This document shows, piece after piece, positions 32,750-41,569 of a stretch of 64,000 bases of DNA (the stretch's first letter is position 1; the number at the start of each line of letters is the position of its first letter). The stretch spans positions 85,102 to 149,101 of the forward strand of contig NZ_PENI01000026.1 of the NCBI RefSeq assembly GCF_003688995.1, given 5' to 3'. The position numbers and the translations under genes are program-made. The notes beneath the pieces are model-generated. The model was not told the origin of the DNA and did not search any database. It saw only the letters and a list, made by a program, of their open reading frames with translations. The stretch is from Streptomyces shenzhenensis. Lineage in GTDB: Bacteria; Actinomycetota; Actinomycetes; Streptomycetales; Streptomycetaceae.

Positions 32750-33735
32750 AGGCCGCCGTCATCGAGTCCGTGGGCCGCGCCGTGGTCACCGAGGTCCCCG
32801 ACCCGACACCAGGGCCTCGCGAGGTGGTCGTCGAGGTGGCGGCCTGCGGGTTGTGCGGCACGGATCTGCACATCCTCCAGGGCGAGTTCGCGCCCAAGCT
32901 GCCGATCGTGCCCGGCCATGAGTTCGCGGGCCAGGTGGTCGGCGTGGGCACCCAGGTCACCGAGGTCTCCGTCGGCGACCGGGTGGCCGTCGACCCGTCG
33001 CTGTACTGCTACGAGTGCCGCCAGTGCCGCAGCGGCCACAACAACCTCTGCGAGCGCTGGGCCGCGATCGGCGTGACCACCGCGGGCGGCGCGGCCCAGT
33101 ACGCGGTGGCGCCGGTGGCGAACTGCGTGAAGCTGCCCGAGCATGTGCGCACCCAGGACGCGGCCCTGATCGAGCCGCTGTCCTGCGCGGTGCGCGGCTA
33201 CGACATCCTGCGGTCCCGGCTCGCCACCCATGTGCTGATCTACGGCTCCGGGACCATGGGCCTGATGATGCTGGAGCTGGCCAAGCGGACGGGCGCGGCC
33301 CGTGTGGATGTGGTCGACATCAACCCGGCCCGGCTGGAGACGGCCCGCCTGCTCGGTGTCTCGGCGGCCGCGGCGAGCGCGGACGAGCTGGAGCGGGCGC
33401 AGGGCTGGGACGTCGTGATCGACGCGACCGGGAACGCGGCGGCGATCCAGGACGGCCTGGACCGGGTGGCCAAGGCGGGCACGTTCCTGCAGTTCGGGGT
33501 CGCCGACTACGCGACCCGCGTGACCATCGATCCGTACCGCATCTACAACCAGGAGATCACCATCACCGGCTCGATGGCGGTCCTGCACAGCTACGAGCGG
33601 GCGGCGGAACTGTTCGCCAACGGGGTGCTGGACCCCGAGGTCTTCATCAGCGACCGCATCCCACTGGAACGCTACCCGGAGGCACTGAACCAGTTCGCGG
33701 CAGGCGTGGGCCGCAAGATCGTGGTGGTCCCGTAG
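32746..33735 (+). CDS. Zinc-dependent polyol/alcohol dehydrogenase
   Basis: A 329-residue medium-chain dehydrogenase. Catalytic zinc ligands are C37 in CGLCGTDLH and H58 E59 in VPGHEF; the structural zinc cysteines are C88, C91, C94 and C102. The NAD-binding motif YGSGTMGLMMLE is followed by VDIN, where the acidic residue favours NAD+. It resembles the sorbitol/threonine/galactitol dehydrogenase branch. Translationally coupled as the last gene of the transporter operon, it probably oxidises the imported polyol to a ketose. Confidence 0.88.
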   Translation: MKAAVIESVGRAVVTEVPDPTPGPREVVVEVAACGLCGTDLHILQGEFAPKLPIVPGHEFAGQVVGVGTQVTEVSVGDRVAVDPSLYCYECRQCRSGHNNLCERWAAIGVTTAGGAAQYAVAPVANCVKLPEHVRTQDAALIEPLSCAVRGYDILRSRLATHVLIYGSGTMGLMMLELAKRTGAARVDVVDINPARLETARLLGVSAAAASADELERAQGWDVVIDATGNAAAIQDGLDRVAKAGTFLQFGVADYATRVTIDPYRIYNQEITITGSMAVLHSYERAAELFANGVLDPEVFISDRIPLERYPEALNQFAAGVGRKIVVVP

Positions 33736-33738
33736 CCA

Positions 33739-33763
33739 CCCCGCGCCCCGAAGGGGCGCGGGG
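33739..33763 (+). terminator. Strong GC hairpin terminator
   Basis: Perfect 11-bp stem CCCCGCGCCCC/GGGGCGCGGGG with loop GAA, 3 bp after the dehydrogenase stop, followed by AACTGCGCG. This is the well-formed version of the intergenic palindrome common in Streptomyces. Confidence 0.8.
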
Positions 33764-33832
33764 AACTGCGCGACCAACCAGCGAAGCGCCAGGTAAGGGA
33801 ACGGTAAAGCGCCCTCGCTCGTTACCTCTGGC

Positions 33833-35026
33833 ATGACAGCTATGACCCCCGGCTCGAACATCCCTCTCGCCGCCGCCCGTGTGACGGTGGACGTCACCGC
33901 CCCGGTGCGGCTCGACGTATCGGGCCTGCTGCTCACCGCCGACGGCAAGGTGCGCTCCGACGACGACTTCATCTTCTACAACCAGCCCACCGGCCCGGGC
34001 GTGACCTACCGCTCGGGCGGTGGCACGGCACCCGACGCGATCATCGTCGACACCGCCGCCGTCCCGCCCGGCATCGAGAAGATCGTCGTGACCGCGAGCC
34101 CGGACGCCGCGGGCCAGACCTTCCAGGGCGTCGAACCGACGGCGACGATCCGCAACGCCGACGACAACGCCGTCCTGGCGACCTTCACGCCCCCGCAGCT
34201 CGGCACCGAGACCGCGCTGGTGATCGTCGAGATCTACCTGCGCAACGGCCAGTGGAAGGCCCGCGCCGTCGGCCAGGGGTACGCCAACGGACTCGCCGGC
34301 ATCGCCACCGACTTCGGCGTCACGGTGGAGGAGCCGGCACCGGCACCGGCCGCCCAGCCGGTGGCACCGCCGATGCCCGCCGCGCAGCCGGCGGCGCCCC
34401 CGATGCCCGCCGCTCCCCCGGCGCCGCCCGCCCCCGCGCCCGGCACCGGGAAGATCAACCTGGACAAGGGCCGGGTCAGCCTCCAGAAGAACCAGACCGT
34501 CTCCCTCGTCAAGGGCGGCCGTCCGCTGCTGTCCCGGGTGCAGATGGGCCTCGGCTGGGAGCCCGCGTTCCGCGGCAAGGACATCGACCTGGACGCCTCG
34601 GTCATCGCCTACGGCCCGCAGCGCAACCACATCGACAGCTGCTACTTCGGCAAGCTGACCATCCTGAACGGCGCGATCAAGCACTCGGGCGACAACCTCA
34701 CGGGCGAGGGCGGCGGCGACGACGAGGTGATCGTCGTCGACCTCGGCCGGATCCCGCAGGAGGTCTCCGGCCTGGTCTTCACCGTGAACTCCTTCTCCGG
34801 CCAGAAGTTCACCGAGGTCGCCAAGGCCTACTGCCGCCTCGTGGACACAGCGACCGGCGAGGAGCTGGTCCGCTTCGACCTGACCGGCGCCGAGCCGCAG
34901 ACGGGCGTGATGATGGCCAAGCTGATCCGCCAGTTCTCCGGCGAGTGGGAGATGACCGCGATGGGCGACTTCGTCAAGGCCCGCACGGTCCGCAACATGG
35001 TGAAGCCGGCCAGCCAGGCGCTGTAG
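33833..35026 (+). CDS. Tandem TerD-domain protein
   Basis: A 397-residue cytoplasmic protein with two TerD folds, a family linked to tellurite/stress resistance and Ca2+ binding. Domain 1 (about 15-160) has LLTADGKVRSDDDFIFYNQP, with the acidic Ca2+-binding loop DGKVRSDDDFIFYN. A Pro/Ala linker (about 168-205) holds PAAQP and PPMPAA repeats. Domain 2 (about 208-390) shows SRVQMGLGWEP, DLDASVIAYG, HSGDNLTGEGGGDDEVIVVDL and a FTEVAKAYCRLVD strand. It stands alone, not with terZABCEF. A similar two-domain protein is coded at 44792-46054. Confidence 0.9.
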   Translation: MTAMTPGSNIPLAAARVTVDVTAPVRLDVSGLLLTADGKVRSDDDFIFYNQPTGPGVTYRSGGGTAPDAIIVDTAAVPPGIEKIVVTASPDAAGQTFQGVEPTATIRNADDNAVLATFTPPQLGTETALVIVEIYLRNGQWKARAVGQGYANGLAGIATDFGVTVEEPAPAPAAQPVAPPMPAAQPAAPPMPAAPPAPPAPAPGTGKINLDKGRVSLQKNQTVSLVKGGRPLLSRVQMGLGWEPAFRGKDIDLDASVIAYGPQRNHIDSCYFGKLTILNGAIKHSGDNLTGEGGGDDEVIVVDLGRIPQEVSGLVFTVNSFSGQKFTEVAKAYCRLVDTATGEELVRFDLTGAEPQTGVMMAKLIRQFSGEWEMTAMGDFVKARTVRNMVKPASQAL

Positions 35027-35045
35027 GGCGGCGGCACGACGGCAC

Positions 35046-35073
35046 GGGCGCCCCCACCGCGGAGGGGGCGCCC
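35046..35073 (+). terminator. Terminator hairpin after TerD gene
   Basis: Perfect 10-bp inverted repeat GGGCGCCCCC/GGGGGCGCCC around an 8-nt loop, 20 bp past the TerD stop. Confidence 0.75.
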
Positions 35074-35086
35074 GCCGGCCGTCCTG

Positions 35087-35275
35087 GAACAGCGCGCTGC
35101 AGGCGTTCAGCGCGGGCCGGCCACCGAGATGGGCGCAGAGGACGGTGGCGTCCCGGCCGATCTCGCCCCGGGTGACGAGATCCACGAGCGCGGCCAGCGA
35201 CTTCCCCTCGCGGACGGGGTCGGTGATCATGCCCTCGGTGCGAGCCGGGTCCGCGGAGGCGTCGACACCGGGCAC
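35087..35275 (-). pseudogene. C-terminal fragment of a D-cysteine desulfhydrase/ACC deaminase
   Basis: About 63 codons read TEGMITDPVREGKSLAALVD, then LVTRGEIGRDATVLCAHLGG and RPALNACSALF. This is the conserved end of fold-type II PLP enzymes of the ACC deaminase/D-cysteine desulfhydrase family (usually DPVY-GK-x-GLIDLV and LH-GGLPAL). The rest of the gene, including the PLP lysine, is missing on the 5' side, and the usual stop is lost, so the frame runs on. It sits between the TerD gene and the phosphatase gene and is clearly a relic. Confidence 0.6.
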
Positions 35276-35312
35276 GCGCCGGCCGCGACCGCCAGTCCCC
35301 CCGCTCGGCCCA

Positions 35313-36755
35313 CTACCGCTTCTGCCGCTTCCACGGCCCGGTGATGGCGAGCATGATGCCGGGCTCCTGGATGTTGGCGAACAGGGTCCTGCCGTCGGGC
35401 GCGAAGGTGACCCCGGTGAACTCGCTGTACTCCGGCTCCTCGGCGGTGCCGATGTTCAGTTCGTTGCGGGCGATCGGATAGGTACGGCCGCGGTCGGTGG
35501 CGCCGAACAGGTGCTGGATCCCGTCGCCGTCCTCGGCGATGACGAGGCCGCCGTACGGGGAGACGGTGATGTTGTCGGGGCCGTCGAAGGCGCCTTCCAC
35601 GAAAGGGTCGGGGTTGACGCCGAGCAGGACTTTCAGGGTGAGCGTGCGGCGTTTCGGGTCGTAGAACCAGATCTGGCCGTCGTGCTGGACGGGGCTCTCC
35701 TCGCGGGCGTAGGAGGAGACGACGTAGGCGCCGCCGTCGCCCCACCACATGCCCTCCAGCTTGCGGGCGCGGGTGACCTGGCCGGTGTCGAACTGCTTGC
35801 GGACGGAGGTGGTGCGCGCGTCGCGGTCGGGGACGTCGAGCCAGTCGACGCCGTAGACCGTGCCGATCCGCGTGGCGCGGGAGAGGTCGTCGACGAACGT
35901 GCCGCCGGAGTCGAAGCACTTGAAGGCCTGCAGCCGGCCCGCGTCGGCGGCGAGGGTGCGCAGCCTGCCCCGGCCGTGCTGGAAGCCCGTCGGCGGGGTC
36001 CAGCGGTAGAACAGCCCGTTCGGGGAGTCCGCGTCCTCCGTCAGATAGAGGTGGCCGCGCTTGGGGTCGACGACGACGGCCTCGTGGGCGTAGCGGCCCA
36101 GTGCCTTGATCGGCTGCGGGTCGCGGTTGGCGCGGCGGTCGGCCGGGTCGACCTCGAAGACATAGCCGTGGTCCTTGGTCATGCCGTTCCGGCCGGCCGT
36201 GTCCTCGGTCTCCTCGCAGGTGAGCCAGGTGCCCCACGGCGTGTTGCCGCCCGCGCAGTTGGTGGAGGTGCCGGCGATGCCGACCCACTCGGCGACATGG
36301 TCGCGGCGGACCTCGACGACCGTGCAGCCACCGGAGGCGGCCGGGTCGTAGACGAGGCCCTCGGTGAGCGGGACGGGGTGCGCCCAGTTGGCGCGCGGGC
36401 CCTTCAGCTCGTGGTTGTTCACGAGGAGGGTGGCGCCGCGCGGGCCGTCGAAGGTGGCGGTCCCGTCATGGTTGGAGGGCGTGAACTCCCCGGACTCCAG
36501 CCTGGTCCTGCCGCTGTGGGTGATGACCCGGTAGGTGAAGCCGGCGGGCAGGGCGAGGATGCCGTTCGGGTCGGGGACCAGGGGTCCGTAGCCGACCCCG
36601 GGGTGCGCGGCGGCCTGCTCCTCCCCCACGCTCTCGGTGTCCGTGGAGGCCAGGGCGTTCGGGGCGGTGGCGAGGGCGCCGACGCCGCCCGTCAGCGCGA
36701 CCCCGGCACCGGTGATCGCGGATGTCCTGGCGAAGTCCCTGCGGGTGAGCGACAT
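35313..36755 (-). CDS. PhoX-family phosphatase (DUF839), Tat-exported
   Basis: A 480-residue secreted protein with a twin-arginine signal: LTRRDFARTSAITGAGVALT with RR at residues 5-6 and an Ala-rich cleavage region near TAPNALAS. The mature beta-propeller shows GATLLVNNHELKGPRANW, WGTWLTCEETEDTAGRNGM, GHLYLTEDADSPNGLFYRW and FAPDGRTLFANIQEPGIMLAI, typical of PhoX. PhoX enzymes are Ca2+/Fe3+ alkaline phosphatases, often made under phosphate limitation. No pho box was identified with confidence upstream. Phosphodiesterase activity is an alternative within the family. Confidence 0.88.
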   Translation of the reverse strand: MSLTRRDFARTSAITGAGVALTGGVGALATAPNALASTDTESVGEEQAAAHPGVGYGPLVPDPNGILALPAGFTYRVITHSGRTRLESGEFTPSNHDGTATFDGPRGATLLVNNHELKGPRANWAHPVPLTEGLVYDPAASGGCTVVEVRRDHVAEWVGIAGTSTNCAGGNTPWGTWLTCEETEDTAGRNGMTKDHGYVFEVDPADRRANRDPQPIKALGRYAHEAVVVDPKRGHLYLTEDADSPNGLFYRWTPPTGFQHGRGRLRTLAADAGRLQAFKCFDSGGTFVDDLSRATRIGTVYGVDWLDVPDRDARTTSVRKQFDTGQVTRARKLEGMWWGDGGAYVVSSYAREESPVQHDGQIWFYDPKRRTLTLKVLLGVNPDPFVEGAFDGPDNITVSPYGGLVIAEDGDGIQHLFGATDRGRTYPIARNELNIGTAEEPEYSEFTGVTFAPDGRTLFANIQEPGIMLAITGPWKRQKR

Positions 36756-37541
36756 GCTGTCTCCTGTGACGGTGGGAGTGCCATGGACGGTGGCGGATCA
36801 CGGTGCGTGGACACACTGCCGCCTCCCCCTGAACGGCAGTTGAACACCGGTCGACTTCAGGATCCCCGCTTCCATGAACCCGTACGCGGCATCTCATGAA
36901 ACGGAGAACTGCCCTGCCCGTGCGTTCTTTCCCAGGAGCCCGCGCCGACTCCCCGCACATCAGCGACCGCCGCTCCGGCACCTCGCCACTGGTGTGTCGG
37001 GCGTGGGGTGGGCTGCGAACACGAACCGGCACCACCGGGCACAGGCATCGCGGCGAACCCGGCCTCCGGATCCGGGCCGTTCGACGGCCGTTGCCTCGAC
37101 CGGACGCCGCCGGTGCCACGGGCCGCGCCCGGGGCCACCACCCGCAGCACGCTTCCCCTGCGGGGCGGCCGCGCCGAGACCATCGATGTGGCCATCAACC
37201 GGCCCCGGTCAGGCTCCACGCACCGGGCTCACTGACCGATGCGACCGCGCCGCGGCCCGTGCATCTCCTGCCACGGGCGAAAACCTGCCACCGGACCCCA
37301 CGCCCGCCCTCGCCGATCCGCGTCCTTGGCCGATCCGGGCCACAGTCGGCGCCTTCCGGCCGAGGCCCCCACCGGTCCGCACCTTCCACCGTCGCCACCC
37401 GCCGGCCCGCGCCCCCAGCAGCCGACATCCGCCAGTCGGCGGTCCCAGCCCACCACCGGCCGACGCCCGCCGCAGGCGCCGTACCGGCGGCCCGTGCCGA
37501 CCCGCACCCGGGCCCACGTCGACGCCCCGGTGTCGGGGCGG
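36756..37541. other. Non-coding or decayed gap
   Basis: About 790 bp between the PhoX start and the end of the next minus-strand gene. Open frames on both strands are Arg/Pro-rich and lack starts with binding sites. A short plus-strand frame ending at 37235 (RSTLPLRGGRAETIDVAIN) looks slightly protein-like but I cannot assign it. I see no repeats or RNA gene. Confidence 0.5.
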
Positions 37542-38969
37542 TCAGATGCCGTGCTGCGAGCGGGCCTTGAAGGCCGCCTTGCGGGCCGCCTTGGCGATCT
37601 TCTTGTCCGGGTGCAGCCGGCCCATCGCCTCCAGCACATCCGCGGTCGCCGGGTGCTCCACCCGCCATGCCGCCGTGAAGAACCCGCTGTGCTGGGCCGC
37701 GAGCCCCTCCACCAGGGCGCGCAGTTCGTCGGAGTTCCCCTCGGCGGCGAGCTGTGCGGCCACCGTGTCGATGGTGAGCCAGAACACCAGCTCCTGCGAA
37801 GGCGCCGGCACCCCGGGGATGTCCCGCTCGCTCAGCCACACCCGGGCAAGCCCGCCCAGTTCGGGATCGTCGAGCACCTCCCGCAGCGCCGGCTCGGCCT
37901 CCGTGCCGACCAGGGACAGCGCCTGTTGGCAGCACAGCCTGCGCAGCGGCGCCCCGGCGTCGCCGCCCCGCGCCGCGGCGAGCAACTCCCGTGCGGCGGC
38001 GAGGGGTTCGCGGCGGGCCAGCCACTGCTCGGTCTCGGCCCTGGCCGCCGCCTGCGGAAAGCGGGACGTACTGTCGAGCAGGACGTCCGCGCCCTTGTCC
38101 ACGAGTTCACCGACCGCGGGCGCGGTGTACCCGGCCTCCAGCAGCCGCGCCCGCAGCCCGTACAGACCGAGCGGGGTGAGCCGCACCAGGCCGTAGCGGG
38201 AGACGTCGGTGTCGTCCACCGGGGTGGCCGGCTCGTCGTCGGCCTCGGCCATGAGCGCCTCGTCGACCGGCTGGTACTCCACGATGCCGATCGGCTCCAG
38301 CACCCGGAACTGGTCGTCCAGGCGCATCATCGCGTCGGACACCTGCTCCAGCACGTCGTTGCTGGGTTCGCCCATGTCGTTGGGCACGATCATGGAGGCG
38401 GCGAGCGCGGGCAGCGGCACCGTGCCGTCGCCGGGTCCGTCCTCGCCCGCGGTCAGCAGATACAGGTTGCCGAGGACGCCGTCGAGGAAGTCGGCCTCGG
38501 CCTCCGGGTCCCAGTCGAGTGACGAGAAATCGACCTCGCCTTCGGCGTCCAGCGCCGCCACCAGACCGTCCATGTCGGGCACGCCGGCGTCGGCGACGAC
38601 GGTCTCCAGGGCGGCGAGCCACACCGTGAGCACGTCGTGCGGCGAGCCGGACGTGAGCAGGGCCAGCTCCTCCCCCGCCGTCACGGTCCCGTCCTCCTCG
38701 TCGAGGATCTCGACCAGGCCGGTGTCCACGGCGACCCGCCAGGCCTCGCTCGCCCAGGCCGCCGCGTCGTCCCCGGTCAGTCCGAGCAGCTCGACCGCGG
38801 CCGGCAGCTGCTCCTCGACCAGGCTGCCGCCGACGTCCACCCTGGTGTCGGGCCCGGCCCAGCGGGCGAGCCGAGCGGCCCGGGACAGCGACGGCGTGGA
38901 CAGCGCGGCGCGCGCCAGCTCCGCTTCGGAGTGCAGCCGCACAGGCGGCAGGGGGGAGCTGTCTGACAT
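37542..38969 (-). CDS. Conserved actinobacterial protein of unknown function
   Basis: A 475-residue, acidic, soluble and mainly alpha-helical protein (SDSSPLPPVRLHSEAELARA at the N terminus). The C-terminal third (AETEQWLARREPLAAARELL, QALSLVGTEAEPALREVLDD, WRVEHPATADVLEAMGRLHP) looks like HEAT-type helical repeats and ends in a basic tail KKIAKAARKAAFKARSQHG. No catalytic motif or membrane segment is visible. Proteins of this design are common in Streptomyces without a known role. Coding bias is clear and it appears monocistronic. Confidence 0.75.
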   Translation of the reverse strand: MSDSSPLPPVRLHSEAELARAALSTPSLSRAARLARWAGPDTRVDVGGSLVEEQLPAAVELLGLTGDDAAAWASEAWRVAVDTGLVEILDEEDGTVTAGEELALLTSGSPHDVLTVWLAALETVVADAGVPDMDGLVAALDAEGEVDFSSLDWDPEAEADFLDGVLGNLYLLTAGEDGPGDGTVPLPALAASMIVPNDMGEPSNDVLEQVSDAMMRLDDQFRVLEPIGIVEYQPVDEALMAEADDEPATPVDDTDVSRYGLVRLTPLGLYGLRARLLEAGYTAPAVGELVDKGADVLLDSTSRFPQAAARAETEQWLARREPLAAARELLAAARGGDAGAPLRRLCCQQALSLVGTEAEPALREVLDDPELGGLARVWLSERDIPGVPAPSQELVFWLTIDTVAAQLAAEGNSDELRALVEGLAAQHSGFFTAAWRVEHPATADVLEAMGRLHPDKKIAKAARKAAFKARSQHGI

Positions 38970-39189
38970 CGGCTGGTTCTCCTCGCGGCCGTATAGGACT
39001 CAGCCGCTCAGCCTAGACGGATTTCCACCCAAGCCGCCCGGTTCCTCTCGGCACCGGGTCCGTACCTGGCCGAAACCATGGTGGCCCCGCTCGACCGGCC
39101 CGGAGATTGACGCGCGTAGAAGCGGGCACGGAACGGCGTCGTGGGCGGGCCCGCCGTTGTCCGGCGGGCCCGCCCACGGCACCGTTCGC

Positions 39190-39927
39190 TCAGGACCGGC
39201 CGAACACCTCGTTCAGCCAGCCCTGCCAGGCGGTCTCGTTCGCCTTGGCGTCGGCGTCCGGCGCGAAGTCGTGCACGGAGATGCCGACGGGTGCGCCCCA
39301 GTGGTTGCGCCCGAAGAAGCGGATCAGGGCGTGGTCGGTGCGCAGTCCGATGAAGTACGGGTTGCGGAAGTCGAGGACGGCGTCGAGGAGCCGCCCCTGC
39401 GGGCCGTGCGCCCGGACGCGGGCGCCCTGTGCGCTGTCGCCGAGGCCGAGGGCCCGGCCGACGGCGGTGAAGGCGTCGGCGGCCTCGGACGCCTCGGGCC
39501 CGTCGAAGGTGGCGAAGGCCACCGGGCGGGGCGCGAAGTGGGCCAGGTACTCACGCAGGGTGTGCAGATAGAACTCGGTGTGCTTGCTCGCGCCGTCGTA
39601 CTGGTTGTCCCAGTCGTCGACGAAGATGCCGCTGTGCACGTAGCGCACCCAGGCGCGGCGGCCCTCGTCGCGCGGCTCGATGGTGTAGTCGAGCTGGTTG
39701 AGCGTCTGCTCGGAGATGCCCTCGACGTTCTCGACGCGGTTGGTGTAGCGGTGCGGCGGGTCCCAGGCGGTGACGGCGGACCCGAAGGGGCCCCGGCCGC
39801 CCACCCGGGGCTCCGGCGGCTCCATCGGCCACAGGTAGCCCCCGGTGCCGGTGGTGACGGCCTGCCACACCTCCTCCGGGGTGGCGTCGACCTCGAACTC
39901 ACTGACGATCTCGAATTCCTTGGACAT
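39190..39927 (-). CDS. SRPBCC (AHSA1/START-like) domain protein
   Basis: A 245-residue cytoplasmic protein starting MSKEFEIVSEFEVDATPEEVWQAV at ATG 39927 with GGAG upstream. The N-terminal half is an AHSA1-type hydrophobic-ligand fold, with TGGYLWPMEPPEPRVGGRGPFG and HRYTNRVENV; the C-terminal half has a shorter, divergent second region. It is the second gene after an ArsR regulator (15 bp apart), a pairing often seen in actinobacteria, where the regulator controls the SRPBCC gene. The ligand is unknown. Confidence 0.85.
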   Translation of the reverse strand: MSKEFEIVSEFEVDATPEEVWQAVTTGTGGYLWPMEPPEPRVGGRGPFGSAVTAWDPPHRYTNRVENVEGISEQTLNQLDYTIEPRDEGRRAWVRYVHSGIFVDDWDNQYDGASKHTEFYLHTLREYLAHFAPRPVAFATFDGPEASEAADAFTAVGRALGLGDSAQGARVRAHGPQGRLLDAVLDFRNPYFIGLRTDHALIRFFGRNHWGAPVGISVHDFAPDADAKANETAWQGWLNEVFGRS

Positions 39928-39941
39928 GGCGGAGCTCCTGA

Positions 39942-40700
39942 TCACTGCGGGTCCAGTTCCGGGGCGGACCGCTCCCGGACCGAGGTGTGATCCCGGGCCG
40001 GCCTGCGGTCCCGGGTGGTGGTCCGGTCGTCGGCCGGCTCGGAACGGCCGTCGACCGCGGACCGGCCCTCAGCCGCGGCCCGGTCGTCGACCGTGGGCCG
40101 GCCGTCGGCCGTGGGCTGGTCCTTGACCGTCGGGTGGACGGCGACGACGATCCGGTGGTCCCGGCCGCCCTCGGCGTCGGGGGCGTCGTACTTGCGGATG
40201 AGGGCGCTCACGCCCGCCGTCAGCTCCTGGACGAAGGCCGCACGGTCGGCGGCCGAGGCGAAGCGGACCTCGCCGTCCAGGGCGTACGTCGCCAGCCGCT
40301 TGCGGGCCTTCGCCGCGCCGGTGATCAGCGTGCCGACGTCCCGGACGAGCCGGGCGCCGAGCGCGAGCAGCCAGCGGGCGGACAGCTGGTCCCGGAAGCG
40401 GTCCGGGTCGGGCTGTACGGCGGCCAGCGCGAGCGGGCTGATCACATACGACGCCGCGGTCGCGCGCATCAGCCGCTCGGTGACATTGCCCTTGCGGCGC
40501 TCGCCGGCCAGCTCGACCAGGCCGTGCCGCTCCAGCGCCTTGAGGTGGTAGTTCACCTTCTGCCGGGGCAGCCCGACCCGGCCGGCCAGCATGGCGGCCG
40601 ACGCGGGCGCGGAAGCCAGCTCGGCGAGCAGCCGGGCCCTGGTCGGGTCCAGCGACACGGCGGCGGCCTCGGGGTCCTCGATCACGGTCACGTCCAGCAT
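39942..40700 (-). CDS. ArsR-type winged-helix transcriptional regulator
   Basis: A 252-residue regulator. The winged helix occupies about 15-75: LDPTRARLLAELASAPASAAMLAGRVGLPRQKVNYHLKALERHGLVELAGERRKGN. A helical middle domain follows. The last 45 residues are a charged low-complexity tail with degenerate repeats (ADGRPTVDDRAAAEGRSAVD), unusual for the family. No metal-binding cysteine pair is visible, so it is not a classical metal sensor. It lies directly upstream of the SRPBCC gene in the same operon. Confidence 0.88.
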   Translation of the reverse strand: MLDVTVIEDPEAAAVSLDPTRARLLAELASAPASAAMLAGRVGLPRQKVNYHLKALERHGLVELAGERRKGNVTERLMRATAASYVISPLALAAVQPDPDRFRDQLSARWLLALGARLVRDVGTLITGAAKARKRLATYALDGEVRFASAADRAAFVQELTAGVSALIRKYDAPDAEGGRDHRIVVAVHPTVKDQPTADGRPTVDDRAAAEGRSAVDGRSEPADDRTTTRDRRPARDHTSVRERSAPELDPQ

Positions 40701-40715
40701 GCGCCCACCCTGTCA

Positions 40716-40745
40716 CCGAAAACTTTTTTTGTCCAGACGACTGAA
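40716..40745 (-). promoter_or_regulatory. AT-rich promoter/operator region of the arsR-type gene
   Basis: A GAAAACTTTTTTTGTCC stretch about 20-35 bp upstream of the regulator's ATG is the most AT-rich word for several kilobases. Its place suits a -10 region or an autoregulatory site. Confidence 0.35.
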
Positions 40746-40825
40746 GCTGTCGGTTAGTGGACGCTCCTGTGCGTGGACATGTGGAGTGGACGCGGCCGGG
40801 CCGTGGCGGATCGGTCCCCGGCGGG

Positions 40826-41569
40826 TCAGTTCTCGGCGCCCCCTTCGGCGCCGCGGTCGCCGAGCCGGGCCAACTGGGTCTGGAACCAGTCGAGGCGGGC
40901 CTGCAACAGGGCCGCCTCGGCGACGAGTTCGGGCACGCCGAACCCCTCGGGCGCCCCGGCCACCTCCGGCACCCGGACCTCTTCCGGCACGCCGCACCCG
41001 TCGACGCCGGCCGGACCGCCGGGCGGCATCCGACCGCCGGCCGCCGCCACCCGCACCCCGTCACCGGCCAGCCCGGCGAATCCGGCGAGCGAGACGGACG
41101 TACGGGCGCGCACACAGCCCGCGCAGGCGGGCGCCAGGGCACGCCAGCCGGGGCGGCCCCAGCCCGCGTCGGCCAGGGCGGCGGCCCGCCCGCCGCAGCC
41201 GCACGGGCCGACGGTCGCCGTATGCACCCGCTGCCGGGCGTAGCGGAAGCCGCGCTCGAAGCGGATGTAGGCGCCGAGGACGGACACCTCCAGGAGGACC
41301 GCCGCCCGGTGCTCGGCGGTGCACAGCAGCGCCTCGGCGGACGCCCGGTCGTGCACGCAGTGGAAACCGCAGTCGCACAGCCGCACGGGCGGGCGGTGCC
41401 GTCGGCCGTAGACGCAGGACGCGTCGTCGAGCACCCCGTACGGCAGCGCGCCGCCCAGTGACACACCGGTGAAGCCGGCCCGGGTGCCGTCCTGGGACAG
41501 CACCGGGTGGGCGATCTTGTATCCGGTCGGCGGCTCCGTCGGGCGTTCTACGGGGAGCCGCAGCCTCAT
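40826..41569 (-). CDS. Cys-rich conserved protein of unknown function
   Basis: A 247-residue soluble protein starting MRLRLPVERPTEPPTGYKIA. Paired cysteines occur in VRLCDCGFHCVHD, VGPCGCGG and PACAGCVRA, suggesting structural zinc. The segment CGFHCVHDRASAEALLCT resembles zinc-ribbon-like knuckles. The C-terminal 70 residues are Gly/Val/Pro-rich and end in a helix (LVAEAALLQARLDWFQTQLARL). Homologues appear confined to streptomycetes; I know no function. Its start overlaps the stop of the small gene upstream (ATGA). Confidence 0.7.
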   Translation of the reverse strand: MRLRLPVERPTEPPTGYKIAHPVLSQDGTRAGFTGVSLGGALPYGVLDDASCVYGRRHRPPVRLCDCGFHCVHDRASAEALLCTAEHRAAVLLEVSVLGAYIRFERGFRYARQRVHTATVGPCGCGGRAAALADAGWGRPGWRALAPACAGCVRARTSVSLAGFAGLAGDGVRVAAAGGRMPPGGPAGVDGCGVPEEVRVPEVAGAPEGFGVPELVAEAALLQARLDWFQTQLARLGDRGAEGGAEN

